From Ulota crispa (Eukaryota > Streptophyta > Bryopsida > Orthotrichales > Orthotrichaceae): a stretch of DNA of 64,000 bases. Every line of letters begins with the position of its first letter. Within the stretch, counting starts at the first letter, position 1. A model generated the notes under the pieces. It did no database searches. It worked only from the letters and a program-made list of their open reading frames with translations, and was not told the origin of the DNA. The DNA lies in NCBI GenBank assembly GCA_963920765.1, contig OY987248.1, positions 15,968,539 through 16,032,538 of the forward strand, written 5' to 3'. The translations under genes and the position numbers were made by a program. Below, in pieces: positions 1-13,725 of the stretch.

Positions 1-2244
1 GGAAAAAGGACAAAACCTAAAGATGTGAATTGTTTATTACAACATTATAACCATTGGGGTCAGCATTTTTCATTTCCATAATTATATTCTTAACAATTTA
101 GTGTTTTGAATCATTCTTTACTTTTTTTTACTTACTATTGTTTTTCCATATGTTATACAATTCCAAATGATTTGAAATTTTTTTGACATGTACTTTATTT
201 AGGTGGAATAAAGAATCTAGGGAAGCACCATCAACATGGCCCTTTTTCCTTAAGAATTTCACATTCTAAATGGTAGCTGCCCGGTTTTCCACAAGACGTT
301 TTTGAGTATTCAAACCATTCTATCTTCCAATCCACGAGGTGGAAAACTTTGAAATGGTTTCCACATCTTCTACAAGATCCGACAGTCACACAAGCATAAA
401 ACTGTTTTTGTCTTCAAATTTGGTTGATGCTCTAAAAATGGCAATTTTGGAGAGTTTTTGGTGAAAACTTTGCATGGTCCTTTAGTGGTTAAATGGGTCA
501 CATTCTCTTTGTTCAAAAGTTGTACTTGTGCATGTTTTAGGAATTGAGAGAGTACCATGAGCCACTGTTGAGTGTGCTTATTGGTCATAATTGTGCTGAG
601 ATTTTTCTTTTGGTAAAACATAGATATATGCCATACTAAAATAAATGAAAACTTGTTTTCAATCATAATTTGAGAATTAGAATATGGAATGGGTGCTTGC
701 ACGCTTTAAAGGACTTAGTTCAACATCCTTTGCTTTGCGGTAGTTGGTTTTTGGATTCATGTGCTCCATTTACAAGCCACTTTTTAACCATGAATGCTAC
801 AGTCTATGATCTAGAATAGCTACCTTTGCACCTTTTGCTTTGATAGATTGTAGTTAACTCGTAACAACTTAAGTCTTTTCAATTTAAACCATTTCTTCTT
901 TGAATTTCTACCAAAAATATTTCCAAATTGCTAAGTTGACTTGGTTTTTCTACAAATGTTATATTTCCTTTAGATGGTTGGTTCATGAGCCTCTTACCTT
1001 ACACCACAAAAAGCATGCATATAAAATGGTGATTTAGTACTTGCATGAAGGACCTTAGTCACATGCACAATCTAAAACATACAAAAAGGTATTGTATTGA
1101 TAAAATATGTAAATGAACTCACTAATCACTATCCAAGTACTCCACTCATCTATACAAATAGAGTAAAATATAGTTTATGGTTCTACTAGTTTACGTACTC
1201 GTTGTACCAATGGAGGCAACAAAATGTCTTTGCAATAAACAAATTGTGCAATAGCAATTTGTTTCAAGGTCTTACCCAAAAATTCCATTTATAACTTTTG
1301 TACTTTTACTTTTGCCCAAAGTACAAATGCTTGTACTCTACTCTATTTTATTTTATTTACTTTGGTTAAACTTGTACCCCACTTTATTTAAGTATATACT
1401 TGTTAAACTACCTCCACTCTATTTTTAGGTATATACTTATTAAACTACTGTTTACTGCTACATGCATGGAATGCAACTCATAGTTGCACCAAAACTCTCT
1501 CTTTTTCATTTGATATAGGATTCTCTCATAGTTACACCAAAATTCTCTCCATTTCATTGGTTATGGGATACTTTTATATATATTAAATATTAAAGATTAG
1601 ATTGTGCCTACATCTTTTTCCAATTGGGATGGCATAACAATATAACTTTCATGATTGCATTGAACTTGAAGGGTGGGCAAAAATAGGGACTTAGTGATTT
1701 GTTTGTAGTAATAAGTGCATATCTTAGGATCCTTTTTGAGACTTTGAAGGGGCTCTTTGAGGGCTCAAATTTTTTAAAATGAGTTTTTACCAATGCATGT
1801 CTCTTTTTCAACTTGCTTTTCTTACTTTTACCCTCCTTGTAGTTGGATACCTCATTTGATTGTATGAATGTAACTTTCTTTCTTATTGCATCACCATTTT
1901 TGAGATAAACTTATCTCAATTCTCCACCACCCACAAAATAAGAGTTACACTTTCTTCATGGAGAAGTGCTCCTATTGACTCCTCTTTCCACTCCAAATCT
2001 TCTTATTTTTCATAGAAGTTTCATTGTTGAAGAAGGTGTGTCTACTCCTAGTATATGAATAATTTCTTTTTTATTTCTTTTTTTGAAAGAGATTAAATTA
2101 TATGACAAAACTGGAAAACACATTTGTCTGTGCAGATTGAAGTTATTTTGGGTGTGTGAAATAAAAAGTGTAGATGTTTCTTACTGAATACCAAACATAG
2201 TAAAAACGGTTTGAATTTGGTTTGAGACTTTGAGTGTATTGTAC
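1..2244. other. AT-rich gene-free stretch
   Basis: Short frames only. 1300-1380 shares agtttaaccaaagtaa-type sequence (inverted) with 8222-8360, and 1470-1560 holds a 2 x 45-bp imperfect repeat. Nothing else recognised. Confidence 0.5.
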
Positions 2245-3120
2245 ATGTACAGTACTCTTGCATATCTTTATGCCCAGCCATTCTACCATTTCAAAAATTT
2301 AGCATTTTATACAATACAACTGGTAATTTTGTATTTTATATCATTGGTCTGTAATTCTTATACAATTGTAATCAAGCCTACCAAGTTTTGAGTTCCAAAA
2401 ATAAAAAACCTGTTTTTGGTGAATTTTTTAGATGAAATTCATGGTTTTACTTGACAATTGATTAAAAAACATTGGTGATGAATTTTGGAGATTTGATTGC
2501 ATGGGTATGTAGGAATCATCTGTATGCACATCTTTCCTTTGAACCAAAATCTTCAAGAAGTTTCAAAATTTCTTCTATAGAGATTTTAGTGTTAGGCCCA
2601 TCATGACCAAATTTAGTAAAATATACTCTCCATTCTTCAATTAGTTTTTGGCAAAATAAAAATACAGCATTGCTCAAAGGTGCAAACTTAACCACAATGT
2701 ATGAGTCAAATTTTAAAATCTGATTAAAGAATGGAATTATCTATTTTACTAATTTTGGTCATGATGGGCCTAACACTAAAATCTCTATAGAAGAAATTTT
2801 GAAACTTCTTGAAGATTTTGGTTCAAAGGAAAGATGTGCATACAGATGATTCCTACATACCCATGCAATCAAATCTCCAAAATTCATCACCAATGTTTTT
2901 TAATCAATTGTCAAGTAAAACCATGAATTTCATCTAAAAAATTCACCAAAAACAGGTTTTTTATTTTTGGAACTCAAAACTTGGTAGGCTTGATTACAAT
3001 TGTATAAGAATTACAGACCAATGATATAAAATACAAAATTACCAGTTGTATTGTATAAAATGCTAAATTTTTGAAATGGTAGAATGGCTAGGCATAAAGA
3101 TATGCAAGAGTACTGTACAT
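2245..3120. repeat. Long near-perfect inverted repeat (foldback locus)
   Basis: Left arm about 2245-2620 and right arm about 2745-3120 are reverse complements over roughly 375 bases with very few differences (for example cccagcc against gcctagcc). The loop is about 120 bases and partly pairs as well. No target-site duplication or protein-coding content was seen. Confidence 0.9.
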
Positions 3121-3747
3121 TACTGTGTGATTGAGTAAGTAAGGTAAGAGGCTTGAACTCCGTTAGGGCACTAATTCCGCTCACCTCCCCAAATGAACTC
3201 CACAAGTATATGCCTTATTCATAACCTTTCAAAAATGTACAGCGGACGTACATTTGAAGAAGTGATCCATTTTAGAGCCCTATGACCTTTCCACTTCATA
3301 ATTTCATAACTAATTCCACACTGCTCTGAAAAATGCAAATTAACTTGAGTTAGATGCCAATTCCTCTTGTCTTTCAAGGAAAATTTACTAAAGAATATAT
3401 CAAGAAGTTCCACCTCCCCAAAGTTCAATTTTAGCTCTTAGAAGATTGGTTTACGAGCCCCTTACCTAACCAAGGTTTGGGGAGAAATTTTGACTTCACC
3501 TGCTTTGTCAGCATTTCCCATATTCAACTGGGTTTTTGGTGGATTGCACCAAATGTTTTCTATATTTACATTACAATATACTAGATTTAGATTTTTGGGT
3601 AAATTTGATCAGGTTTCAACCGGCAGTTTCAAATTCAAATGACTATTTAAAAAAAAAAATCAAATGGCTATTCTGCAATTTGAACTGGTTGACAATACAG
3701 TAAATGCTGGTTATTCTCAAACATTGGTAAGTACTAAATTTGTTATA

Positions 3748-3980
3748 CTACAAGAAAAAGGGCCCTTTTTGACTAAAGGTTATGACTACCAAAACAACGA
3801 AAACAACTAGGACTTTTTGACTAGTCAAGTGTTTAATTTATGACTACATGTAGTCATAAATTAAATTACTTATGACTCATTTGGTCATAAATTAAACACT
3901 TGACTAGTCAAAAAGTCCTAATCGTTTTAATCGTTTTGGTAGTCATAACCCTTAGTCAAAAGAGACCCTTTTTCTTGTAG
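3748..3980. mobile_element. Foldback MITE with CACTA-like ends (CTACAAGAAAAAG)
   Basis: Ends CTACAAGAAAAAGG and its inverse CCCTTTTTCTTGTAG bound a 233-bp element. The body is almost one palindrome (tgactagtcaa and gtcataaattaaa on both arms). The CTACAAGAAA terminus is typical of CACTA/En-Spm elements. It carries no transposase. Confidence 0.7.
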
Positions 3981-4350
3981 GAATTAGTCCAAAGCAAAGA
4001 TGTACCCTCTCTAAAGTACAATAAAGCACTTATTATTAAGAGATTTCCTAAGTTTTCGATAGTAGTAGAAACTAGGCTTTAGAAGTTTCGTTTGACTGGA
4101 TTTGCTTCACATCAATGTAGAGTTTGTTGTGAAGATCAACATCACATCAAGTCTTAGGCACAAAAGGCCAAAAATAGTAGGTACATTATGCAGTTCAGTG
4201 TGTTGTTTTCTTTGTAACAAAACTACACTTATAAACAAAGATCAACTTCTATGATATGGACCTAAGTAAATGATGTGGAATGAAATTGTTATTGTTTGTA
4301 GGTTTATTTTTAATTTTTATAATAAACACTTACAAAAGTCATTTTATTAA

Positions 4351-4652
4351 GAGCATCTGCACCATTACATGCAAAGGGTATGATGAGATGCAATACTTGG
4401 ATGATAAGTATTCAAGGTCCCTCAAAATGATCTTTTGACACTCATATTGAGCGTGTCAAGTAGGGGTCCTTGAAATCACATTTATTTTAAGTTTAGTGAG
4501 AATTATCTTATATTCCACTTGATGATTGGTCAATCAACTATTTGTGGAGCACTTTTGAAGAGTAAGGGTGAGGGACAATTTTTTTAGGGTTTTTCAAAAA
4601 TAGATGTAAATATTTGACAAGTCAAATATTGCGTGTAAGGATGCAAATGCTC
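4351..4652. mobile_element. PIF/Harbinger-like MITE, TAA target duplication
   Basis: Inverted ends GAGCATCTGCACCATTACA / GAGCATTTGCATCCTTACA, flanked by TAA on both sides (4348-4350 and 4653-4655). Its core (tttaagtttagtgag...ttga) is shared with the element at 8401-8704, so both belong to one family of about 300 bp. Confidence 0.75.
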
Positions 4653-5150
4653 TAAGGCCCTCTTTGCACTTGAGGCAAGAAGCCTTGAAGAAAACCCTTC
4701 ATGAGCCATGGCTTGTGCTTGAAAGGCCAGCGTTTGGAGGTAATGGCCTTTAGTTGTTATTTAAAGTGAGAAGGGGTCATGAAATTGAGTTTTAATGTTG
4801 TAGCATATTTCCTAAAAAAAACACTACAGTAATTAAAGTGATTGGTTGTAAGAATTTTAGCCAAATAGTCCCCTAGAGTTATAGTCAAGCCCACCTCTTT
4901 AGGTGGGCCTGATTATAATTTTGGGGACCCAAAACTTGTGCTTTTTCATTGCCATGGAGGATAAAAGTGTTGTCCACCTCATTTTCTCTCCTTGTCCCTT
5001 GAAAAAAAAATCCCCATGTAAAGTGACATTCCTTGGTCTTCTCAATTATGTGGTTTTCATTGGATTATGTTTTTTTCTCCATAGCTTTTTGCCTATTCTC
5101 AGCTCTAGTGTAAGGGGGCCTAAGTATTTGATTCCTTTCTCCACAAGCTA

Positions 5151-5412
5151 GAAACGCAATATTCACTAAAAAGGGAAAAAGCTTACATTTTGGGACTTTT
5201 GCAGGATTAGGGTGGTCACCCTAATTTGAACTCTAGCATTTTTTTTTGGTACACATGGCCTCACCTAAGAGGAGGAATTTGTGAGGGAAAAAATCTTAGT
5301 GGCTCAGACTGAATGTGATACTTTCAAATCTAATTTAAGGTGGCTATTTGAGATTAAGGTGAAATACAAAATGATACACATGTTTTTCCCCTTTTAATGA
5401 ATATTGCGTTTA
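5151..5412. mobile_element. MITE with AAACGCAATATTCA ends
   Basis: Inverted ends AAACGCAATATTCACTAAAA and AAACGCAATATTCATTAAAA. The interior (gagggaaaaaatcttagtgg and neighbours) recurs in opposite orientation at 51014-51262, proving a dispersed family. Confidence 0.65.
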
Positions 5413-7723
5413 GAACAATTGTTGCAATTAGTTAGTTTTTTTTGTACTCAACATCTATAATACAACTAAAAAGTGATGGTGGATGTCCTTGTGAGTGTAT
5501 CATATAATCAAAAACAACAATTTCACCTCTCAAAAGTTTTCCATTTCCTACAATTGCAATACAAAAAGCAAACACATATATGTATTTCTTGTTCCTAGTG
5601 TCATTGGTTTGTATCAAAAACATTAGAGAGCACCAGTTTCCTTTGTCCCAACTTCCCCTCTTACACGCATCAATGCCATACTACTTGTTGTTTGTGATTA
5701 GGATGTGCATCAACATATACCCACTCATTCAATACCTAGAAATAACAGGTCTTTACAAATCCAGCTCCCATGCTTTTCACTCCTTGTTTCACCCAACATG
5801 ACTTGTTCAACTCGTCAACTACTAGGTACATGAACATATCCACAATTATCATTGGTGACCACATAAACATCAAAAGATTGCGATTTTCTTGTATTTGTTT
5901 CCAACTGTACTATCAAGGTTTGTCATTCCTTTTATTTTACAAGAATAATTCCAAAATGGTAGTTTTAGAAACTCAAGAAAAACAAGAATTTCTATTGAAT
6001 GAAGCATCTTGTTCTAGAGTTTTCTAAACATTGAGATAGACATCTCTTACTCGTATAAATTATCTCTTACTCGTATAAATTATCCTTACTTTTTCATGCA
6101 CATAATTGACACATCCATTCATGTTCTATTAGTCAAGAGTAATATTAAATGCATCTAGATAATGACTATTGAGGTGCTTCCAACATTAACATTAGAATTT
6201 GAAAAATATCCTTGTAATGCAACTTTTTTTTCTTTCATCCGTGGTTTGCATGTTTTTATATATGTTTTTGCAACTCTTTATATACTTATCTAACCTTTTT
6301 CAAATTTTCAGAAACACTGTTGCAAGTATCTTTAAGCCATTGTGTAGCATGCATTATAATTGTCCGTATCATTGAGTTTTGTGATGTGCTCTTTGTCTAA
6401 ATTTGATTTTGTGTGAAATAATGAAGTGAGCATTAATAAAATTTACATAGCCCTTGTCTAATACTTTAGCATCCACACAAAATGTTATTTGTCCAATTTA
6501 AACTTTGGATTCAATTTCATTAATCTCTAACCGCCCATACTTTTCAAAAAGAGAAAAAAAAGTAACATATTTAGTCCACTAACAAGGTGAGGGGTTGAAC
6601 TATTGATTTTTTTGTGTTTTTTTTATTATTATTCAGAATTTCAAGCATCACCATCACTTTGTTCGGGGTGCCCATTTGTCTCAAAACAGCCACTCGTATA
6701 ACTTGGTCCTAAATTGAGATTTTTTTTGCTTGGCTCTATACAAACTATTTCTTGAATAAAGCAAATATTTTCATCACTATGCTGCAAAATCTACATCGTT
6801 GATGATGTATTATCTACAATGTTTACTTTTAACATTATGCTAGAAAGCTTTCTAGTTGGATTAAAATGATCATATCCATTTGTAAAATCAAAATCAGAAA
6901 CAACAACACACAAAAATGGAAATTTCTACCATGGCTAAAAGAAAATGTGCTACGCAGCGTTCTCTAAACTGGCTAAATTTAGCACAATTGCTAATAAATA
7001 TTTCTTGTAACTAAAAAATGAAAACTTTTCAATGTTAAATTTGAAAATTTTAACTTTTTAGCAGTGTTTTTAGCCACTTGTGCTGAAGGTGAAAATCATA
7101 TTTGGGATCACTGGTGCTACAAGATTGAAACACCTTCAAACTTCCAAACCATCCACTTCTTCAACTCAAAACCATGCCAAAACAAAAATTCTTGATACAA
7201 CAAAAGAATATTTTTAGAAGACAAAAAATAAATTGAATATTTTTATTTTAATACAATGCTGTGGAATAACACATTTTGAAAGATTTTTTCAACTCAATAA
7301 AGGAAATAATCATTTCAAGAGCAAAAATTAAATGTAATAAATGCTTTTCATAATACAAATAGAGAGATCATTTTAGATTGTAAATAAAAAGTATAAAATG
7401 TAAAAACAAAAATATTTTACTCTAGAAACTCATTAAAAAATTGCTCAAATTTTGAAAGGAATCATAAATATCAAAAAAAGAAAAAGTAATGAATAAATCA
7501 CCTCTAAACAAAAATATATATATGCAAAAGACACAACTATCACAAACATGTGAAAATTTTGAACAAAAAATAGTAAACACAAAAAAACATAAAGATGAAA
7601 AGTCAATAAGTAATATTGTTTTCAAAAATAACTGTAACAAAAAAAAGTAAAATGAGAATTGGAAGGATACTCTTCCACCCCCTTTTAGTCCTTGAAGTTC
7701 TTGACTTTGTCAAAAGTTGCAGC

Positions 7724-7848
7724 CACTACAAGGAAACCATGATTGAATCTACAAAAAATTAATAAAAATTGTGACGTAATCTACAATATATAAATTAGGT
7801 CACAATCTTTGTCAACTTTTTGTGTTCAACCACGGATTCCTTGTAATG
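7724..7848. mobile_element. CACTA-type MITE with AGC target duplication
   Basis: A 125-bp element with ends CACTACAAGGAAACC and CATTACAAGGAATCC (inverse of the right end) and a 3-bp direct repeat AGC on each side, the size expected for CACTA transposons. The subterminal parts also pair. Confidence 0.75.
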
Positions 7849-8400
7849 AGCCAATTTCCAACCAACTTTTGAAAAAGCGTGCATTAGTGAAGAACAACTC
7901 CATTTTGGTACTTTTGATGTTTTTTTTCTTTCTATAGTTTCATATTGGGTATTTTCAAAGTGAATATTGTTTTCATTTGTAAGTGTAGATTAATCCGATC
8001 AAGATATAGTCCCAAATCAAAATAGATACTATGAGAATAAATTTATAATTAAATTCAAGGTCTGAAATTTGAGAGCATTTTTTTGAGTTTAAAATTACAA
8101 TTTTGAAATAACATCTCAAAAAAAAATGTAATTTGCAATTATCTATCACAAAATTAAAAAAAATAGGTCATGTTATTGTGCATGTGTGTGTTGGTTTGAT
8201 AATCCACTTTTAGTTTGATGTCCACTTGAAAATAGAGTACAATACAAGTTTAACCAAAGAAAAAAATTAGTTCAATGTCCAAAGTAAAAAAAATTAATTT
8301 AATGTCCATGTAAAAATAGAGTACAGTACAAGTTTAACCAAAGTAAGATTTGGGCAGAATCTTAAAGTGTGCCAAATGGATTTTTTTTATACAAATCTTA

Positions 8401-8704
8401 GGGTATCTCCACCGGGGCTCGGGCTTGCTCAAAGTGGATGAAAAGTGTTGAGGCCCCTCTCAAAACCCTCTCAAACACTTTGATCTAGCGAGTTTAGCAA
8501 GCCATTCTTGAAGTTATTATTCACCTTAAGTTTAGTGAGTTTTATCCTCTACTTCCATTGATAAATGGTGTTTATTTATGGGGCATGTTGGAGTGTTAGG
8601 CCACCTTTTCAAAGAGCATGGGTGGAGGTTGGAGATTGAGAGCCTTGAGGCCTCACCAAACAAAATGAAAAAAATTGAAAGAGCGTGGACCGGTGGAGAT
8701 GCCC
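8401..8704. mobile_element. PIF/Harbinger-like MITE, TTA target duplication
   Basis: Ends GGGTATCTCCACCGG and GGGCATCTCCACCGG (inverse of the right end), flanked by TTA on both sides. The core is shared with 4351-4652. The 304-bp length and 3-bp TWA duplication fit Tourist/PIF-type MITEs. Confidence 0.8.
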
Positions 8705-11015
8705 TTAACCTATGCTAAATGGAATCATCATTGTTCACCTTGCTAAATGGGACGACAAACTAGTTATAATATGAAGCAATTTTGTGTATAGAATCAACTT
8801 TACATAAAATGTGCTTAAGAAGTGATGCTTGATGATCAAAACAACAAGAACGCTAAGCTCAATAATAGTGTTATTGCATGTTTATTGCTCCTTTATAAAA
8901 TTGAACTTTTTCTTAATTTGGTTCCATTTGAAATAACAATGTTAAATTGTTTTAATATTGTGTAGTATATTGCGTATGAAAGATTTGGGTAAATTGGAAA
9001 GTAGTTTGACAATGGTAAAAATATAGATATTAATGTAATTTGATTTTTTATTATGCTTTACCAAATACTTGAGCAAAAAAAGTGTATTTATTGTCAATAT
9101 ATGGAATTAGCAAACAAAAGACATTCTAAATGTAGTCAAGATGTTGAATTTGGAATTATCTTATTTATCAATAGCACATGCATATATGTAATCGGAAGCA
9201 ACCTCTTGTTGGCCACATTCCAATTCACAACAGTACAAATGGAGAAGTAGATTTAGTTATTGATTTCTTTTTCAATCTAGAGGTCTTGATTAAAACTTGC
9301 GCAAATTTGTTTATTTTTAGAAGTTCAAATTTGTATAATAAGTCAATGTCTTTTACAAGCAATGATAATAATCTAACAAGGAGCTTGAAATAATTGGGTA
9401 TTTTTGTTTGCATCACAGTTGCACAAATTGATAGTGAAATTTAAATTCAAATCAAGAGCTCCTTTAGAAGAATTGTTTCATATGTTGAATTTAGTTATAA
9501 CAATATATTTACAATTGTTGACCGTATATTTTCTTTTTTCATGCCAAATTGCAAACTTTTGTCATTACAAACCTTTTTATTGTTTGTTCAATTTTATATA
9601 TCTTTTCTCAAAAGAAATTCTATGTTATCTATTTTGCAAGAGGTAATAACACCTCTTGAGCAAAAATTAATTAATTTTTAAGGATTGGAATCCTTTGCTC
9701 TTTTAATTTTTAAACAAGAATTGTATCAACATTTAAACAATTTATTATAACAAAAATTTGTAATTTACTATTATTATAACAACAATTCTATTAAAAATAT
9801 CATTTTGTAATTAGAAATTAGAAATTTTTATCTTTAAAAGAAAATAAATAAACTAAACTATTTGAACAAATAATTAGATTCTAATAAGATAGTAAGTTTT
9901 TTGCATGTTTTACTAATGCTTAATGTTTTTTGTTTGTAAATCTCAACATGCGCAGATGCGCTATATATATACTTAGAAATCAAAGAGTGTTGCATTATGC
10001 TTTGTGAATAAAGAGTTGTCTTGTCGGACAGGTTTTGGGGTTTAGTTGTCGTGTTGTCTGACGTCTGATGTCGAGCATGACAAGTGTGAAGTATGAGTAA
10101 CAATCTTGTTAATAAGGCCCTATTTAACAACTGAGATTATTTGAAAATGTACTTTAAATATGACCCAAAATGTAGAATCTAATAAGTGTATATTGAATTG
10201 AGACACTTTAATAAAATGAAACATTAATATGTCAAGATTGGAAAAAGAAAGTGCTTTATTTAAAAGTCAACCTTAAAATTGACTCTACTAGATGGACAGA
10301 GGGTCTCTTGTCCGTCTGTGACGTCAAGTTTGTTGAATTGTTGTCATGTCGGGGAAGACAACCATATTGTGATTAATAGCTATTATGGTTTTTGAATATA
10401 CAACAAAAAGGTAATTATAAATGTTTAGTAAATTTTTTAAATTTCACATATATATAGCTTGGAGAAAAGAGAGAAAATAAGAAAAACACTACAATCTAGA
10501 AGTTTAATTTGCAATGAATTGACTTTTGCTATAAAAATTTAACAAAATGGTGATAACAAAGTTTAACTTCTACAATTTTAATTTTTTTTAATGTTTTGTA
10601 TAGTTATTAGGTTCCAAGTAAACTTATGACAAAATGTCTATGTATGTGAATAGATAAAACTACAAACATTTTGTAAAAATTTAAATTTTTGTTGTTGTAT
10701 ATTAAATGAATAAAAAATCAAGTTACTTAAAGTTTTAAGATAATTGCAATAATATACTAACATACAATATTTTAAATTTTTGTGGCAAACAAATGGCAAG
10801 CTCATTAAAATCAACGTCTGTACTTTACAAGTAAATTAAAAATAGTATGGATCCAAGGCTTGTAATACTATAAAATTTGGTCTTGTATATGTGTAGATTT
10901 TGAAATTTCATAGATGCAATTTAAAATTTTGAGTTTAAGATTTAAGATTATAAGTGCATTCTAGTATACCCACAATGTCAACAAAAAAATAGAAACCACA
11001 AAAAAAACAAAAAAC

Positions 11016-11048
<33 letters not shown>

Positions 11049-12616
11049 TAGCAAAAATTGAATTGCATTAAAATTTAAGATTTTTTCAAAACATTTTTAT
11101 CACAACTTAAATAATTATGTAGAATTATCATATTGAAGCTTAAAGATTATAATACTTGTTTTTCACTTACAATTGCTGTTTCTCCCCAAAGGCTGGATCA
11201 TTCTTGCTTTTTTAAAGATAAAAAAATTTAGATTATGTGAAGTTTGGTTGCTTGCAAATAGTGAATACTTTGCAAAAAAAACAAGGATGTCAATTTTTCT
11301 AAATTTTTTTTCTAAATGACTAAAGTGAATATCATTACCATCAATTAAAGGTAATACACTATCCTTGATAGAAATAAAGGCATGCACCTCAAGATTGTAA
11401 CGGACTAGATTGACCAAATGAATCAATGCATCTCAAATTTCAAAAGTTTTCTGGCATTAACAATAGAATACCCAAAGCAATCAAGAGTAATCATAGAGTT
11501 CAAGTTTTTGAAGAAATACTTGCCAAATCCATTCCACTTAGAGAAGAATTAGATTGTGACATTACATCGTTCATAAAATAGATTGGGCACTAGATTGTTT
11601 AATTTTAAGTTTGTTTGATTCTTAAATTTTTCAATGATTGAAAAAAATCTTAAATCTATAAGCATTTAAAATTATATTTGATCTAATATTTTGGACTAAA
11701 TTTTTGAAAAACTAGCAAATAGAATTTGAAATTATATATAGATTTACAAGTATTTGTATCCAAATTTGCAAACACCATATTAGTTAAAAATTTGATGCAA
11801 GTCATTTAGGCAAAGATTTCATAGTCTAAATTCTAAGTATTCTTTATAAGTCAAAGAATTTTTTCATAAATTTATAATCATTTGAATTTTATATCAAGCA
11901 TTTTATATTGATTGGATAAATTTTATAATATTTGTACTACAAAAAGATGACCAAATTAGATTTTTTTTAGATTATGTAAAGCTTATTGCAATCTAAATGT
12001 TTCATTTTTAAATTTTTTCTTTCAAAGTAATAGATATTAGGATTGATTATAGATGACATTCATTTAAAGACAATTTTTTTTGCAAGATTTTTCTTAAGTT
12101 TGGATTGGCAAAGTCAGCAAGTTTGAAGTATTTTGACATAAGAAGGGATGTATTGTGTCTTTCAACAAAACCTAGGTTTTTGCTTACATGCAATAAATAG
12201 TCAAGATGCAATTAAAAACGTTTGCCGGGAAGTTGAGCTCACTTGAAGTAGAGTACCAATACCATCAAAAATGTTAAGCTGAAGTTACAGATCCAGTATG
12301 GGTGAGTCTAGTAGCGATGCTTACACCTTTGTCATATTCATATAATTTTCATAATATGATATATCTAATTCAATCGGCTCATTTGGTTTTATTCCCAGTC
12401 ATCATCTTCATTGGGAAATCCACAAGGAGGTGCAGCGAGTTGTTTTTACGGAGCTTTATCTTTATATCGGGCTATAGCTGCTTTGCTTTCTCCAAACTGC
12501 TTGTTGCATGCATTTTGCCAAAGCTAAGGTTTACATTTCACCAAATTCACAGCATTCCACAAATGCCTTTCCTTCCACTTCCTTAAATTATCACATTTTC
12601 TTATGGTCTCTCTCAC
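8705..12616. other. AT-rich gene-free stretch
   Basis: Contains an A-run at about 11010-11044 and short frames without family resemblance. I see no gene or complete element. The earlier gap 5413-7723 is the same in character, with one 2 x 20-bp repeat near 6040. Confidence 0.5.
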
Positions 12617-12952
12617 ATTATGATATATCTAATACAATATATTATTAATAAAAGAGAGATATTCTTTTTTCTTTTTTTTCTATGTAATTCTTAGAAATAA
12701 TAAATTTGGAACAAAAGGATTCAAACTTCTAAGTGATAGGGTCAAAATTTGATGCATTACCACTTTGCCACACTCCATAAATAGACAAGATTATTAAATA
12801 CTTATAATTTGTTAATTTTTGTTTTTTTAAATAAATTGCCAAACAATTTTTGTCAATTCTAATTTTAAAATGAATTATTAAAAATATGTAATCTTTTTGA
12901 CACTAATAAAACCAAAACAAAAAATAAAAAGATAGAAATTACGCATATAATT
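12617..12952. repeat. Copy A of a 330-bp direct repeat
   Basis: Shares long blocks with 13726-14040, including ccactttgccacactccata and gaattattaaaaatatgtaa. Both copies end at an AT microsatellite. Copies lie about 1.1 kb apart, as LTRs of a tiny non-autonomous element would, but no primer-binding site was identified. Confidence 0.7.

Positions 12953-13027
<75 letters not shown>
12953..13027. repeat. (AC)n(AT)n microsatellite
   Basis: About nine AC units followed by about thirty AT units, at the edge of direct-repeat copy A. Confidence 0.95.
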
Positions 13028-13028
<1 letters not shown>

Positions 13029-13578
13029 TAAGCAAAGCAGAGGCAAAACATACTCATTTTTATAAATTGAATATTTTTTTCATTAAAAATGAGGTATATA
13101 CAAAATCTATACACATTGCCCCAAAAGTATTGCTATTCTCCAATACTTTTGAAACAACTCCTCAAAATGCTCAAAATATTCTAGGCTATTAAATTTCCAA
13201 TCTTTCCAATTTTCCAAGTCACATAATTGTTTGCTTGAAACCACACAATTCATCTTCAACCGTTTGTATACATGGGCTCTTGTCACAATACTTGACACAA
13301 TTTCTTTGTTTGCTTCATTTGAACATGTGCTTACTATTGATGATGTGCTTGGAATAAGCAAAATTGCTACTTTTCTTGCACATGTTAATATTGTTTGCAA
13401 GAATACAGTTTTGTTTATGCAAGTAAAATCTTTTAAAGCCGACCTTAGAAATTGTATTTCTTGCTTAGCGGTTTGTTGATTTGTTGAGTAATCAAGTAAC
13501 TTGTTTTTCAAATTTTCATGACGCTTCATAATTTTTCTACTTGTACTAAATTTTCATCTAAAACAATCATTTTAACAC

Positions 13579-13672
13579 AGGGATAGAGGGGCATATGGGT
13601 AGGGAGCATAGGGATAGGGAGCACGGGGATAAGAGGGCATGGGGATAGGGGGCAGGTGGATATGGGGTGAGG
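13579..13672 (+). repeat. G-rich minisatellite of GGGATAGGGAGCA-like units
   Basis: Irregular units such as ATAGGGAGCA and GGGGATAGGGGG give at least ten runs of three or more G within 95 bases, inside DNA that is otherwise very AT-rich. Confidence 0.85.
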
Positions 13673-13725
13673 ACAGAATCCTGTTGGTACAAAGGGTGTG
13701 TAAAGTAGTATTTATAAAATTGTCA

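Noticed and set aside
370-702. 110-codon minus-strand frame considered as a retrotransposon RNase H fragment
   Set aside because: No catalytic Asp/Glu pattern could be placed; similarity was not convincing.
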